Shown here: piece by piece, positions 1 through 11,849 of the stretch
How the letters are laid out: each line of letters begins with the position of its first letter
How positions within the stretch are numbered: position 1 is the first letter of the stretch
Assembly (NCBI RefSeq): GCF_000340215.1
Contig: NW_006921537.1
Span: 2,135,011 to 2,199,010 of the forward strand
Direction: 5' to 3'
Length of the DNA stretch: 64,000 nt
Source: Pseudocercospora fijiensis CIRAD86
Taxonomy: Eukaryota; Ascomycota; Dothideomycetes; Mycosphaerellales; Mycosphaerellaceae
Program-made: the position numbers and the translations under genes
Notes under the pieces: model-generated
Told to the model about the DNA's origin: nothing
The model's database searches: none
The model's input: the letters and a program-made list of their open reading frames with translations, nothing else

Positions 1-684
1 TCCTGCCTTATACTACCCTAAAGAAATCAGTCCGCCTAGTTTTCTATAGTAGCACTTCTTTAGAAGTATATAAGGTCGAAGTCTAGTAGGCATGTTTACT
101 TAGTTAATTCGTAACTTGTCTTAAAGGGTCGTATACTCGAGGTCTATATCGTGTCCGCAAGAGTAACTCCGGGTATTACCCGTCTACAGTTTTTTGCCTT
201 TTAGTATTCTTCTTTTTTTAGCCTCGGGTGCGGTATATAGTATACAGTATACGCTACGCATTATGCTTCTTCCTTCTGTCTTTTTTTTACTAGTGCTATA
301 AGACTAGCCTTAGCTGCTAGTAGTAGTGCTATATCTATCTCTTTGTATTTAGTCTTCTTAATTGTTGTTAGGGTGCTATCGCTAGAGTAGGTACAGTTTC
401 GTAAGGTCTACTAAGGTCTGCTAAGGTCTGCTAGGGTCTACTAAGGTCTGCTGCCGGGGTCGCTATAGGGTGCGCATCGTGTTATTATCGCGTATAGTTA
501 GCCTATAGTGTTAACGCATCGTGTCGCATTTAGTAGTTAGAGGTAAAGCGTAAGAAGCCTACCTAAGGCTCTATTAGAACCGGGGCTAGCTCCGAAAGTC
601 TCTACTTATAGAAGTTAACTAATTAGGTATGTAGGATTCTAAAATCCGGGGTTGGCTTAGCGTTACGTATAGCTAAGTATATAT
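1..684. other. RIP-mutated transposon-like DNA, unidentified
   Basis: The sequence is depleted in CpA and TpG and rich in TpA, as after RIP. A stretch near 230-370 reads on the minus strand as a lysine-rich coding-like segment, but in a different phase from the minus-strand ORF that ends at 685. I could not assign it to a family. A short minisatellite of a 10-bp unit (AGGTCTGCTA and variants, about five copies) lies near 398-450. Confidence 0.5.
398..450. repeat. 10-bp minisatellite, about five copies
   Basis: The unit AGGTCTGCTA and one-base variants (AGGTCTACTA) repeat about five times in tandem. The variants differ by G/A in a TG/TA context, so part of the divergence is probably RIP. Confidence 0.7.
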
Positions 685-1904
685 TTAGCAACGTAGAGTA
701 GTACCCTCCTTACTATTATAAGGCGAGCTTCGCTCGCAACTACTTCCGCGCAATTTGCTATCTAGAATACGACCGAAGTCCTCGCTAAAGTTATTAAGAA
801 TAATAGGCTAACTTCTAGTAGTAGGAACGGCTTTACGTAGCGATTCGCTCTTACTACTACGACGAGCCCTTATCTTCTTAACCTCGCCTTTCTAGAACTA
901 TAACTCAATCTTCCTCTTAATTACTATTACCTCGATCCTTACTAGCATTCTATTGTCTAGCTTATTAGTCTCGGTCCGCTTCTACTCGCTAGAAGAGATA
1001 GCTTTATAAGCCTCAATTATAGCGGCTTCGTAGAACAGAAAGTAGTTCTTACTATAGTCCTTTAAGGCCTTGTCTCGGAAGCAGGTATACTTACCTGCCT
1101 TATAATAATTTAGATAATCTTTATAACTATATAAGAAGTCTCGAAGAATATAGTACTCCTACCGCTTCTAAGCCTCTAATTTAGCTATTACAACGCCGGC
1201 ATTAGCAAGCTAAATAGAGGTTGCGTTTAAAGCCGGTTTACCTAACTTCTTACTAACTCCTAGCGTAGCTACTACTACTTTAGGTTTAACGTAGAAGTCT
1301 ATATCGATAAAGACATTCTTCCGCTTAGTAAGTACGAGTTCTTCGGCCTTATCGATCGCCTTCTAATATACCTTATTACCGTCTATTTCGTCGTTACCTA
1401 CTTAGTACTAATCGCTAATAAACGCCGTCTTCTACGAGTCTACTCTAGTACGTACGATAACCCTCTAAGGCCGTTAATAACCCTGCAATTAAGCCGCCTT
1501 CGCCGCCTACGAATGTCTATTCTAACCCTTACTTTTACGAGCCGTAATAAACGTTATAGGCTTGCTTACTAACTATCGAGCGGCACCCTTCTTAGCTATA
1601 TTAAATAACGTCTACTGTCTATTATAATAGAAGACTTAGTCCGAGAAAGAGCTTAGCGTAGTAATAGGAACGTTGCCGGTAGCGAGTACGGTTAGGCTAC
1701 TAGTAGTAGTAGCCGCCTTCTATATAGTATTAAAAGAGGAGAATATAGAGGTCGTAGCGGAGGAAGAAACATCCGATTTTAGTAGACCTATACCGCTATT
1801 ATCCTCTACCGGAGCCGCTACGGTCTCCTTATTTAGTAGACCCGAGGGATTAGCGATTAGATTAGGCTCTTCTACGGTAGTCGCTTTACCCTTCTTACTA
1901 CTAG
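685..1904 (-). pseudogene. Minus-strand ORF of unknown family, 3' part, split by the 14-kb LTR element
   Basis: On the minus strand one phase stays coding-like from 1904 down to a TAA at 685-687. It is broken only by TAG/TAA codons of the kind RIP makes from CAG, CAA or TGG. Checks of phase near 1896, 1083 and 780 agree. The product is rich in Lys, Ser, Thr and Ala, with a more ordered, Tyr/Lys-rich part near 1000-1150. Removing the LTR element and one copy of the CTAG target duplication joins this frame in phase to 16084-16440. The whole would be roughly 525 codons. No family was recognised. It may belong to an older transposon, since it is RIP-mutated. Confidence 0.45.
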
Positions 1905-2274
1905 TATAGTAGGGAAACCCGGCTTGGCATAGGTGTGCCTACTTATACCCTCTTCCCCTACCTTTATAATTAGAACATACACACCTACCTTTATAATTAG
2001 AACATATACACCTACCTTCATAATTAGAACACATACACAATACAAGGAGACACAGCTACGACAACATATAGCAAGAGAGACATAGGAAATGTACCTAATC
2101 TAGCTATAATGTAGCCCTCCCTACGTCTATTCTCTTCTTTTTAATATTCACAACGCTTTCCCTTCGAAGTATACAATACTACGCCGACCCCTCGCAGTTT
2201 ACTAAGTACTAGGCCTATAGTATACAGTTCCCTATATATGTACCTCTACCTACGACCTACTCGTCCCGCCTATA
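1905..2274 (+). repeat. 5' LTR of the 14-kb element
   Basis: This 370-bp repeat matches 15714-16083 end to end without indels. About twenty positions differ. By eye all but two are C/T before A or G/A after T, which is the RIP pattern. It contains three tandem copies of a roughly 27-bp unit around CCTACCTTTATAATTAGAAC (about 1965-2036). Confidence 0.9.
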
Positions 2275-3099
2275 TTTTCTAGAGCCGAAGGTAGGGCTAT
2301 CTTCATTTATTTAAAGGTGCAGGTATGTATATAGTTAAGAAGAAACGTTTATAGCCTTCGCCTAGAGCGAGGACTACACTACTAATGTAATACTACCGCT
2401 AAAGAGACCTTAGTAGTATCGAGACGTCCTACTACTAATAAACCGTTACCGACTTAAAGCAAAAGGAATACCGTTACCGACTTAAAGCAAAAGGAAACAC
2501 TGTTTACGAATGTTACGACTCCCTACCTGTCTGTAGTAGGCGGGACCTTATAAGAAACGACCTACACAGAAAGAAATTTAAGAGCCCGCTATAAGAAACT
2601 AGAGATAGGGACACGAAGAACCCCGAAAAGTCGATAGCCCCTATCCCTTCCGCTAATCGGCGCGAGCCTAACTTAAAACCTCCTTCCGGGCTATTACGAC
2701 CCTTCCGCGGTGCCGTAATCGGTATACTACGAGTTAACAGAAATTAATAAGAGAGGAATAAAGGGGGCCTAGAACGGGTATAGCAGGTATACTAGCTAGC
2801 TAGCTAGGTAACATTCGCCGCCCCCTTTATTCTATATATATACGGACTACCGCCTACCCTCCCCTTGCTTCGAGGATATAGACGCGATACGTACTACAAA
2901 GTACGCTACAGCCCGTCTACGCCCCCTCCTTACCTTAAGTATACCTAGCAACCTATCTAATTTTATCGATACTATATCCTTTCTATTTATTCTAATCGTT
3001 TATCGTCTTCTGTAAATTGTTTGTTCTATCGACGAAATAAGCTCCTAAGAAAACAATAACAACCCTACCCCGGCGGAGCCGCCTTTATAGGCTCCCTCT
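2275..3099 (+). other. Leader of the 14-kb element
   Basis: This is the untranslated region between the 5' LTR and ORF1. A 26-bp unit beginning CCGTTACCGACTTAAAGC is duplicated in tandem at about 2446-2495. The first palindromic TAGC motif is at 2787-2812. I could not match the bases after the LTR to a tRNA 3' end or to the LTR itself, so the primer site is unresolved. RIP may have obscured it. Confidence 0.6.
2787..2812. repeat. Palindromic TAGC motif, copy 1
   Basis: A 26-nt near-palindrome with the core TAGCTAGCTAGCTAGG, in the leader upstream of ORF1. The arms GTAT and GTAAC nearly pair. The same motif recurs at 6456, 11507 and 15582. Confidence 0.8.
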
Positions 3100-6000
3100 A
3101 ATGCCGGTACCTACCGAGACTTACCTCTAAACTTTATTCGCAACTACCTCGACACTAACTCGGATGCCGAGAGGACTACGGCCTCGGGAAGCGATAAGGA
3201 TACTAGTATAGAAAATAGAGAAGCGACTTAAGGAGGCACTGCCTAGGAGGGTAGTACTCGAGAAGTTCCCTAGTAGCTTGTCTAGGTAACCGGAGGGCTA
3301 TCCCCTTAACTTCTCTAAGGTCTTCTTTAGGCCTTCTCGGACTTGAAGCCGTAGATGCCCCTCCTAGGGACCGTTAAAAACCCCCTCTTTACTAGAGAAA
3401 ACGCTACTAACTTTATTAAAAGGTTTTCTACTATCCTTAAGCGATACTATCTAAGGGCCGAAACGGCTACTACGGTAAAGCTCCTTATAGCTAATTGTGA
3501 AACTAGTATCCGACCCCGAGTTGCTCGGCTCCTAGGTAGTAAGCCTCTTACATAGGAAGCCTTCTTAAAGAAGTTCAAGCGCGAGTTTGCTAACTAGGAT
3601 ATCGCGGTTCGGCTAAACTCCCGCGAGTACCTTAAGCAGCTATATACTAGACAAACAGCTAAGAGTAATGCCCTTCGCTTTTGCTAGGACTTCTATAGCA
3701 TCGCTAAAGGGATACTAAGGAGGCTTCTTAATAATATTACGAGGAGCCGTCTGTTTCTAAAAGGCTTAGGAGGTTCTATACCTACTATTATGCCTCGGAT
3801 CTACGAAAAATGTAGTATCTACCCTTACGATAAGGAATCCTATGCCGACTTCGAACAGATTTATCGTACTAGGTACGACCTAGCTCGTAGCCGATAGGGC
3901 TTCTCACTCCTTACTAATAACGATAGTAGCTATTTAAAAGAGCTACGAGAGACAGTTGAGAAAAGAATGCTAAGTATACGCCCTACCCTAGATGTCTAGC
4001 GATAGGGGGTAGCCCTTAAGCTAGTTACGGACCCCGGTATCGACGACCTTATTAAGCAGTTCTAAGAACTGAAACTTTACGTCCTCTCCCGAGACAATTA
4101 GAGGGGCCCTACTATAGGTCCGGTTAATACTAATACCGATTCGTATACCCTATAGCGCCTCTACCCCCTTTAGAGCGACAACACCCCTATAACTTAGATA
4201 TATAACAACTAGTTTGTATAAGGGCTAACCTTCGATGCCTTTGCCTTTTAATCTATCCCTAGTATAGAGGGTCGCTATTACTATTGCGGAGCTAAAGGCT
4301 ACCTTCGTCTAAACTATAGGCCCTACCGGTATATATAAGATTAAGGGTTCTGCTATATTCGGGACCGTGCGTAGTACCTCGGGCCCCTAGGTATACTATA
4401 CGCTACCCTATTCCGCTTCCGTAATAGTCCTACCCTCCTAAAGCTCGCTATTATACTTCCTCTCCTTAAGGCCTATTACTAGTAGGAGATTGTTTTCCTA
4501 CCTAAATTTGGAATAGAAGCCCTTCGAAAACAATTTAACTATCCTTCTTAGCAACTAAGGCGAACTGTAGCCCCTAGTGCTATAGCTTAACTAGGCCCTC
4601 GAGTTCCGACTCCTCGAGCCCTAGCTCCGATAATTCCTTCTACTCTTCCCTCTCTACCTTTAAGGTCTCCGGGAAATCCTTACGGAGGGATCGCTTTAAA
4701 CGATACTCGAAACGGCCTTCCTACCCCTACTACTGCCCCTACTACTACTAGGCGGGTTATACTATACTAAAGGCCCTACGATCTAGGTATAGTCGAGGAG
4801 GCCGATAAAGAGCTAGATTTTAGCGACTACGAGGCGGCTATAGTTATAGATACCCTTGCCTATACTCGTAGCTAGGATATACCGCTTAGGAATGGTCTTC
4901 CCGTTACCGCTATTGCCGACACAAATCGGATCCGGAAAGCTACTGCTAAGTAGAAAGGTGCTACGAAGACTAAGGGTATTCGCAACGTAGTTTAAAGGCT
5001 TAGCGTTCGCGAGGTAGAAGAAGCAATTCGTAAACAAATCTAGCCTCGAAGAACTACTTAAAGGTCCCCGAGCCTACTACCTCTAAGAGTAAGAGCCTAG
5101 TCTAAGGAAACGGTTAGTCGTAAAACCCCTACTACTAGCCCTTCTAGTACCTATAGGCAGCCTACTACTAAATCCTTAAATAGTAACGCTAGCCTACCTA
5201 AGGATAGTAATTAGGAAATAGATAACGTACTACCGCCTACCCCGAAGCCTGCCGCTAAAGAACTATCGAAGGGGGTAAACCCTCCGAGCCGGCAGAGAGC
5301 TACGCGAAAAGAGCCTAAGACAACTAACATTATAAAGAATCTTTAGAAACACTACAAGGACCCCGACTTTTAGGTAAAGAAATTCCTTAGTAGGAACGGT
5401 ATATAGCTTAGCAATGCTAAGGCCCTCGCTTATATTCCGGAGTATTAAAAGCTCGTTATACGCTAGCTAAACGACAACGCGCTTGCTATAAGGATTCGGG
5501 AGCTAGAAAAGGATAAAACCGACAAGATCCCCTACTAGATTATAGAAATAGCAGGTAGGGTAGCTACCTTAGCTACTAGGAAAGGTAGACCTAGGCGGCC
5601 TAAAGACTACCCTATTCTAGTCCTTACCTCCGCCCGGGAATTCTTTACTAGCCTCGACGAGGAAGAAAGCTACGAGGAATACGAGGCCGCTAACGAAGAG
5701 GTTGTCCGGGACCCTAATTCGATTAGCCGGAGGAATAGACTTAACTACTACGTAGTACAGGTTATTTTATCCGGAGTAGATACTCTACCTAACGAGATGC
5801 TCTATATCGACCCTAGCTAGATTCGCCTCTTATCGGTCGACGACAACTTCGCCCTTATTCCTAGTCCGTATATTACTATTACTATTAATAGGTGCCTTAA
5901 GATCCGCGCTCTTATTAATAAAGGCTCCGAGGGGAATATACTAAACGCGAAGTTCCTATAGCGAGCTAGCCTTGCTCTATTAAAGGGTCTTATTCTAAAT

Positions 6001-6360
6001 ATACGAGGAGCTAGAGGAAGGGCTAAATTTATCGGTATTAGCACTTCCGTTCCTATCTCTACCTTTAATATCGAGTATAAAACCGACTTCCTTATTATAC
6101 CCCTAGGGGATAACGACCTCCCTATTATTCTTAGTCGCCCGTAGGCTCGTAAGAACCGCCTTATCGCTCGAAATATAGACGACGGCTCCTAGGAAGGAAC
6201 TATTTCTACGCGCGGGGGCCGCTCTACTACCTTTACTACCCTTGCTAGCTCTAAGAATTGTATCCTGCTTAAGAAGCTCCTTAGTCGCAATAATACCTAG
6301 TAGTTAAAAAACTAGGTAGCGGACGAGAAACTAGCGTTAAGTCCGCCCCTTTTTCGAAAC
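3100..6360 (+). pseudogene. ORF1: Gag plus retropepsin-like protease, RIP-inactivated
   Basis: One phase (codons starting at positions of the form 3n+1) stays coding-like for about 1,090 codons, interrupted by TAG/TAA. An uninterrupted piece is 3355-3555. A retroviral zinc knuckle of the CX2CX4HX4C type can be placed at 4276-4317. Its second Cys is intact (4285), while the other two Cys and the His now read Tyr, as expected for TGT or CAC turned to TAT or TAC. A retropepsin-like motif lies at about 5902-5945 (Ala-Leu-Ile-Asn-Lys-Gly-Ser-Glu), with Asn where the catalytic Asp should be, again a TG-to-TA change. The true start codon is uncertain. Confidence 0.75.
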
Positions 6361-6659
6361 CGCTAGGTAGGGATATTATACGCACCGTTACGACCTATTA
6401 TTTAATAAGAAATGTTAATACGAGGCTATATAGCAAAAAGGATAGTAACCCTAGGGTATGCTAGCTAGCTAGCTAGGGTATATTAATTAGTCCGGTAGCC
6501 GGCCCGCCCCTGCTCCCGCTACCTTTTCCGACCTCGCTTAGACTAGCCCCGGCTTGTCCCGGCATTCCCGGCGGCCCCGGCATTCCCGCGTCCCCGCAAT
6601 TGCCTTCTAGTAGCACCCTATATAAAAGCCGCCTAGCTAGGCACTATATCTAGGAGCGG
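6361..6659 (+). other. Spacer between ORF1 and ORF2 of the 14-kb element
   Basis: This is a non-coding gap that carries palindromic motif copy 2 (6456-6481) and a GC-rich stretch with a doubled CCCCGGCATTCCCG unit (about 6560-6595). No splice or frameshift signal was evident. Confidence 0.55.
6456..6481. repeat. Palindromic TAGC motif, copy 2
   Basis: This 26-nt motif lies in the gap between ORF1 and ORF2. It has the same core TAGCTAGCTAGCTAGG as copies 1, 3 and 4 and is flanked by GTATG and GGTAT. Confidence 0.8.
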
Positions 6660-9600
6660 ATATACGACGACGTATCGGTCCTAGCTATATAACGCTAGTC
6701 CTTTCTCGAAGATTCTTCCTAGCTATACCCGACGAATAGCCTTACCCGGCTCGGGCGTACAGAGGCGATTCTCGAGCCTATAACTCGTAACGACTAGGCG
6801 ACAATCCTTTAATAGTCGGAGGCGAACAGATTTTATAACTAGTATAAGCGGTACTATAGGTTTTAGAGCTTTCGAAGGTTCCCTACCTAGCTACTATCTA
6901 TTAAGAGGATGCTTAAGGAAGATTCGGATACTAGCCGTACGGTCGGAGTTTATAGTATATATAAGAAAAAGGTAAATAAAGTAAGACCTATAGAAGCTAG
7001 TACTGCGATAACCGGGAGTGTAACGACTAGTAGTAACCCTTACTAGAAAAAGAAACGGCTTGCTCGAGAAGCGTTGCTTCCGCCTAGAACCGGACTATAT
7101 AACTAGAAGTACCTAATTAAGAAGTTCTTAGATATACTACGTAGCTCGCGCCTAACTAAGGAAAGGAAAGCAAAGCTTCTTATTAGAATAGAACTTCTTC
7201 CTAAGGAGCTAGATCTGTTCTATAAAATGCTTTATAATAGGGAAAAAGCCCTTACCTAGAGCTTTACCGAAATTGGAAGAGTCGACGCGGATATAGTACC
7301 TCTCTAACGGATCCGAACAATTCCTTATAAGCCCTAGAGAAAACTAACCTTCCGCCTCTAGCCTAGCCTAGTAAACATTATAGAAGAAATAATCCGAGAA
7401 CGAATTGCGAATAGGGTACTTAAAGTTAGCGAAGGAGTATACCGGAACCTATAGTTCTTAGTCTAGAAGAAAGGAACTAAGAAATATCGCCTAATTAACG
7501 CTGCTATAGAGCTAAACCGCTATATAATACGGGACGGAAACCTTCCTCCTAATACTAATAGCTTTACCGAGGATTTTGCTAACTATACTATCTCGTCCCT
7601 AATCGATTTCTTTTCCGGATACGACTAAGTCCCGCTTTACGAGGCCGATTGAGATATAACTGCCTTTAATACCCCGCTTAGCCTTATACGAATAACTACC
7701 CTTCCGTAAGGAGCGACAAACTCCGTTGCCTAGTTTGTCCGAGTAGTAATAAGAATCCTTTTTAACTACATTTCCTACCGTACGAGGCCGTTTGTCGACG
7801 ACATTAGTATTAAGGGCCCGAAGACCCGATATAATAATAAAGAGGTCGAACCTAGCCTAAGAAGATTCGTTACTAAGCACATTTAATAGATAGATAGTAT
7901 TCTTATAGACATTGAGCGTGCTAGGTATACTGTTTTAGGTCTGAAATCTTAGTTCCTCTATAAAAAGCTAAAATGTGTCGGCTACGTTGTTAATATTTCC
8001 GGAAGACACCCTAATATAGAGAAAGTTGCAAAGATTGTCGTATAGCTAATACCTAAGAACTAGTCTAGCGTACGGGCCTTCCTTAGGGTTTGTATCTACT
8101 ACCGTATCTAGATCGAGGGCTTCGTAATAATAGCAAGACTACTCTTCTACCTCCTAAAGGCCGATATCGAATTCTTATAGGGACCGGATTAGCAAGTCGC
8201 TATAGATACCTTAAAGGCTGCGCTAACTACTACCCCTGCTCTTGTCTCGATCGATTATACTAAGGGTACTAGGTTAATTATCCTTCTATTAGACGCGAGT
8301 AGATCCGGATATAGTAGCAGCCTAAACTAGTACGAAAGGGACAATACAAAGAAGCGTTACCCTGTTCGGTACGAAAGCGGCCTTTAGACCGAAAGTAAAG
8401 CCCGATATAATGCTAGCAAACGAGAGTGCCTTACCGTGCTTAAACTGCTAAAGAAGTTTAAGAAGTATCTCGTTAGGTAGTACTTTCGGATCGAAATCGA
8501 TACTACTACCCTTATCTACTAGCTTAATAAATCCGCCTCGGACCTCCTTAACTCTACAATAGCTCGCTAGGTAGCCTAGATCCGACTGTTCGACTTCGAA
8601 GTTAAGTATATCCCCGGGCGAAAACACTCTACGGCTAATAGTCTATCCCGTCGTAACCCTACTAAAGAGGACATCGTCGAACGAGATAACTAGGTCGACG
8701 ACGATAATATAATCGATAACGACTTCTTTTATAGCATAGTATAGTCTAAGCCTATCGATCTCTTAGCTAAGTCTAGTTTCCTTAACGAGGACGAATACTA
8801 GTCTCGAGAATCGCTTCTTATCGGATACTTTAAATCGACCCTTCGCTTTCCGTAAGGCATCTCTCGAAGCGAAGCCCGAAGGGTTCGACGTGCTACCTAG
8901 AAGTATATTATTAAGGATCGGCTCCTTTTCTACTAGCGTTATCCGAATTGTCCCCTTTAACGAGTAATTAATAGCGAAAAGGCTAGGGAGGAAATTATCT
9001 AATCGCTTTACGAGGATTATAGCTACAAAGGCCGGGAGGCAGTATACTATCTAGCCTCGAAAAGATACTTCTAGTATAGAATGTAGTCCTAAATCGCTAT
9101 ATAGGTTCGGTCCTATCGTATATACCGGATGCGAGAAGGATACAAGATTGCTAGGACGCTTTACCCTACCTATATTCGAGTTGTTAGCCGTCGCTAGGTT
9201 GCCGATATGCTTTATATCGACAATAAGGGGTCTATTGCCTTAGCGCGTAAGGTTGTTAGCGGCTAGGTAGAGGGGAGGATATTTAATTACTCGGGCAAGT
9301 CGGTTAGTATATAGTAAATAGCTAAGTTCCTATACGAAGAGGTCTATTGCCGATATAGCTATCCGGATAAATTCGTTATAGACAACGGATCTAAGAATCG
9401 GAAGGATACTAAGGAATTGCTTAAGCGAATAGCTACGTACCGGGTACGGATTTCCCTATACTACCCGAAGGCAAATAGTTAAATCGAGGTTAGAAACCGA
9501 CCTATCCTAGCTACCCTTTCTAAACTAACGAACGGCACTATAAATAGTTAGAGAAAACACGTCCTACCTGTCCTATAGGCCGACCGAACGATATACCGAC

Positions 9601-11420
9601 GAACGACTAGAAAAACGCCTACTAAAGTTATATATAGAGGGGCCGACGTTATCCTTCCTATCGAGAATATCTACCGAACCTTCTAAAAAGTTAATTAGGA
9701 TGCTATACGCGACACTACCTCGCTACTTACATACCGTACTTAATAACTAGCATATATGCCTAACGATAACGAAGAGGCGGCCCTTCGGCTAAAGAGGACT
9801 TGCGAGGAGAATACTCGCTAGTACGACGAAAAGGGAGTAGTATCTAACGCTCCCCTTAAGATTAGGTCCCTTATACTTATTACTAGGAGCGAAATCGAGC
9901 ACTCGAGGTCTAGTAAGCTTGCCTTTCGCTAGAAGGGCCCTTTTCGTATTATAGGGATTACTGCCTCTAGGACCTCGTACTACCTTACGGAACTCGATAG
10001 GGCTAATCTAGCTATTACCTTTCTACGTAATCGACTAAAGGAAGTACCTCTATTCCGACCTAACCGGATCTCGGGTAAAAACGCTACTACGACGAATAAC
10101 GAACCTATTAATAAAGAAGTCGAGGTAGATAGAGATAGCTAGTCTAAGTCCTCCGAGTCTAGGGACGATAGCTAGTCTAATACTAAGTCCGGTAAAGAAA
10201 GGGATGTAGACGTCTATACGATTATATCCCTTCCTAGGGAGGAGTAAAGGCGAGCCTTTCAAGCCTATACTATAGCTATATACCGAGTCGACCCTAAAGT
10301 TAATCCTATCTCTTAGATTAACAACCTAATACAGGACCTTCTTAGCGTACCCCTTGTAGAAGATTACTCGAATAACTATCTCTTCTTTAATAGCTCGACC
10401 GAACCTAATAGTTTTCTAGCTTTCAACTACCTAGCCCTATTTACTTAGGGAGGGGTAACCTAGCCTTTAGCTTAACACTATAGATTCGGCTAGATAGCAA
10501 TTCTATATAGAAGGCAGGATCTATACGAACAAGCCTACTACGTTAGCGCTCTTCCGAGGCTTACCTAGGACCCTAGCTTTCGACTAGCACTATAGCGAGA
10601 CCCTAGCTAGTAGACGACCTAAAGAGTCTAGGTCTACGACGAGATAAACATATTAAAGTTCGAATATAACCTATATCTCCTTAAGGCCCTAGTAGAGACT
10701 AGCCTTGCTACCCTAGTATATACTAACCTATATAGGCGGCGAGGCATTAGATTTCTCGCCTAGGAGGCTATAGACAACATTGCGAACTAGGGAGACAACG
10801 AATATAGGCTGTCCTTAATAAGAATACGAGATAGGCTTCGGCTTACCTAGATCGAATAAGAGGAGCTCCGCGGTACCGCTAACTCTAAGGGCCTAGGCTC
10901 AAACCCCGGAGCTTTTAACGAACCCTTAGAAGCGGAGTAGGCTATAGAATGCAACGAAAATAGACTACTACTACCTTAGTAGGCCCGATAAACCTATAAC
11001 TACTCGCGTATAGCCTCCCCTTTTACTCCTATTTACTCGCTTTGCACCGAATTTTTCACTCGCTAGTACCCTTATTCGCGTATTTAAACGGATTATCGAC
11101 GTATACTAGGATCGATTGTCCCTTTATATATTAGTAGCCGGATAGAGTACTACTACTAGAGCCCTATCGTTGCTTCTTTTCCTTTATACTACTACCGACG
11201 AGGGTAGGGGCTTTAGTAAGGAGCCCCTATCCTTAATAATATCCCTAGACCTGCTCCCCGGGGTAGTCTAAGTACCTGCCTACCCGTAGAGCGGGTAAAT
11301 AATTTTGACTCGGCAAAAAGGGACCTACTAGAAGCTCTACGTCGCGCCTAGCTTACTAAAACCGAAGCCTACCCTACGGAGTAAGCCTAGGAAAACCTTA
11401 CCTAACCTTAAAAATTTCCT
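6660..11420 (+). pseudogene. ORF2: Ty3/Gypsy Pol (RT, RNase H, integrase) with a long C-terminal tail, RIP-inactivated
   Basis: One phase (3n) runs for about 1,590 codons with RIP-type stops. Reverse transcriptase occupies about 7370-7990, with the metal-binding box reading Phe-Val-Asp-Asp at 7791-7802. RNase H follows at about 8260-8660 and ends near a motif resembling YIPGRKHSTANSLSR. Integrase spans about 8880-9760; its second catalytic Asp lies in VIDNGSKN near 9375. A GPY/F-type module starts at 9936 (Lys-Gly-Pro-Phe) and ends in NRLKEV. The RT-RH-IN order places it in Ty3/Gypsy. No chromodomain was seen. About 450 further codons after the GPY/F module, to roughly 11420, match nothing I recognise. 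Confidence 0.8.
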
Positions 11421-11506
11421 TTGTTTAAAACCCTTTCCTTTGTATTATTTCTATAGCCTACGCCGGCCGACATATCGAGATTTCTAAGAATCCCGGGAGC
11501 TCCCGC

Positions 11507-11532
11507 CTATAGTAGCTAGCTAGCTAGGATAC
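11507..11532. repeat. Palindromic TAGC motif, copy 3
   Basis: This 26-nt copy lies between the end of ORF2 and the start of ORF3. Like copy 1 it is followed by ACATT, and like copy 4 it ends in GGATAC. Confidence 0.8.
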
Positions 11533-11849
11533 ATTGCGACTACTACTACTACCCCTATACTACCCGGAGGAGCCCTTGTTACTATGCCTTAATACGGTAG
11601 GGGTTGAAGCGGAGGGGTTAGTACGCTATATAATGCTTAACTCCCTAGATCTAAGTGCTCTAGTCCTACGCCCTCGAATCTCGCTACTACGCGAATTACC
11701 TAGGCCTTTAGAAATGTCGCCGCTGCCCGCTACTAACCCTTTACTTCCTTTAGGACATATGCCTTACTTTCGGATTTATATACAAACGCGCGTATATACG
11801 TAAGGTAGGTGCCTCCCGTCCCTTCCCGCGTACCCGCGCCCTTACCGCG

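Noticed and set aside
11534..11803. An 89-codon frame after palindrome copy 3 as the start of ORF3
   Set aside because: It is in a different phase (3n+2) from ORF3 (3n+1), is Leu/Pro-rich, and is not continuous with it. It may be chance.
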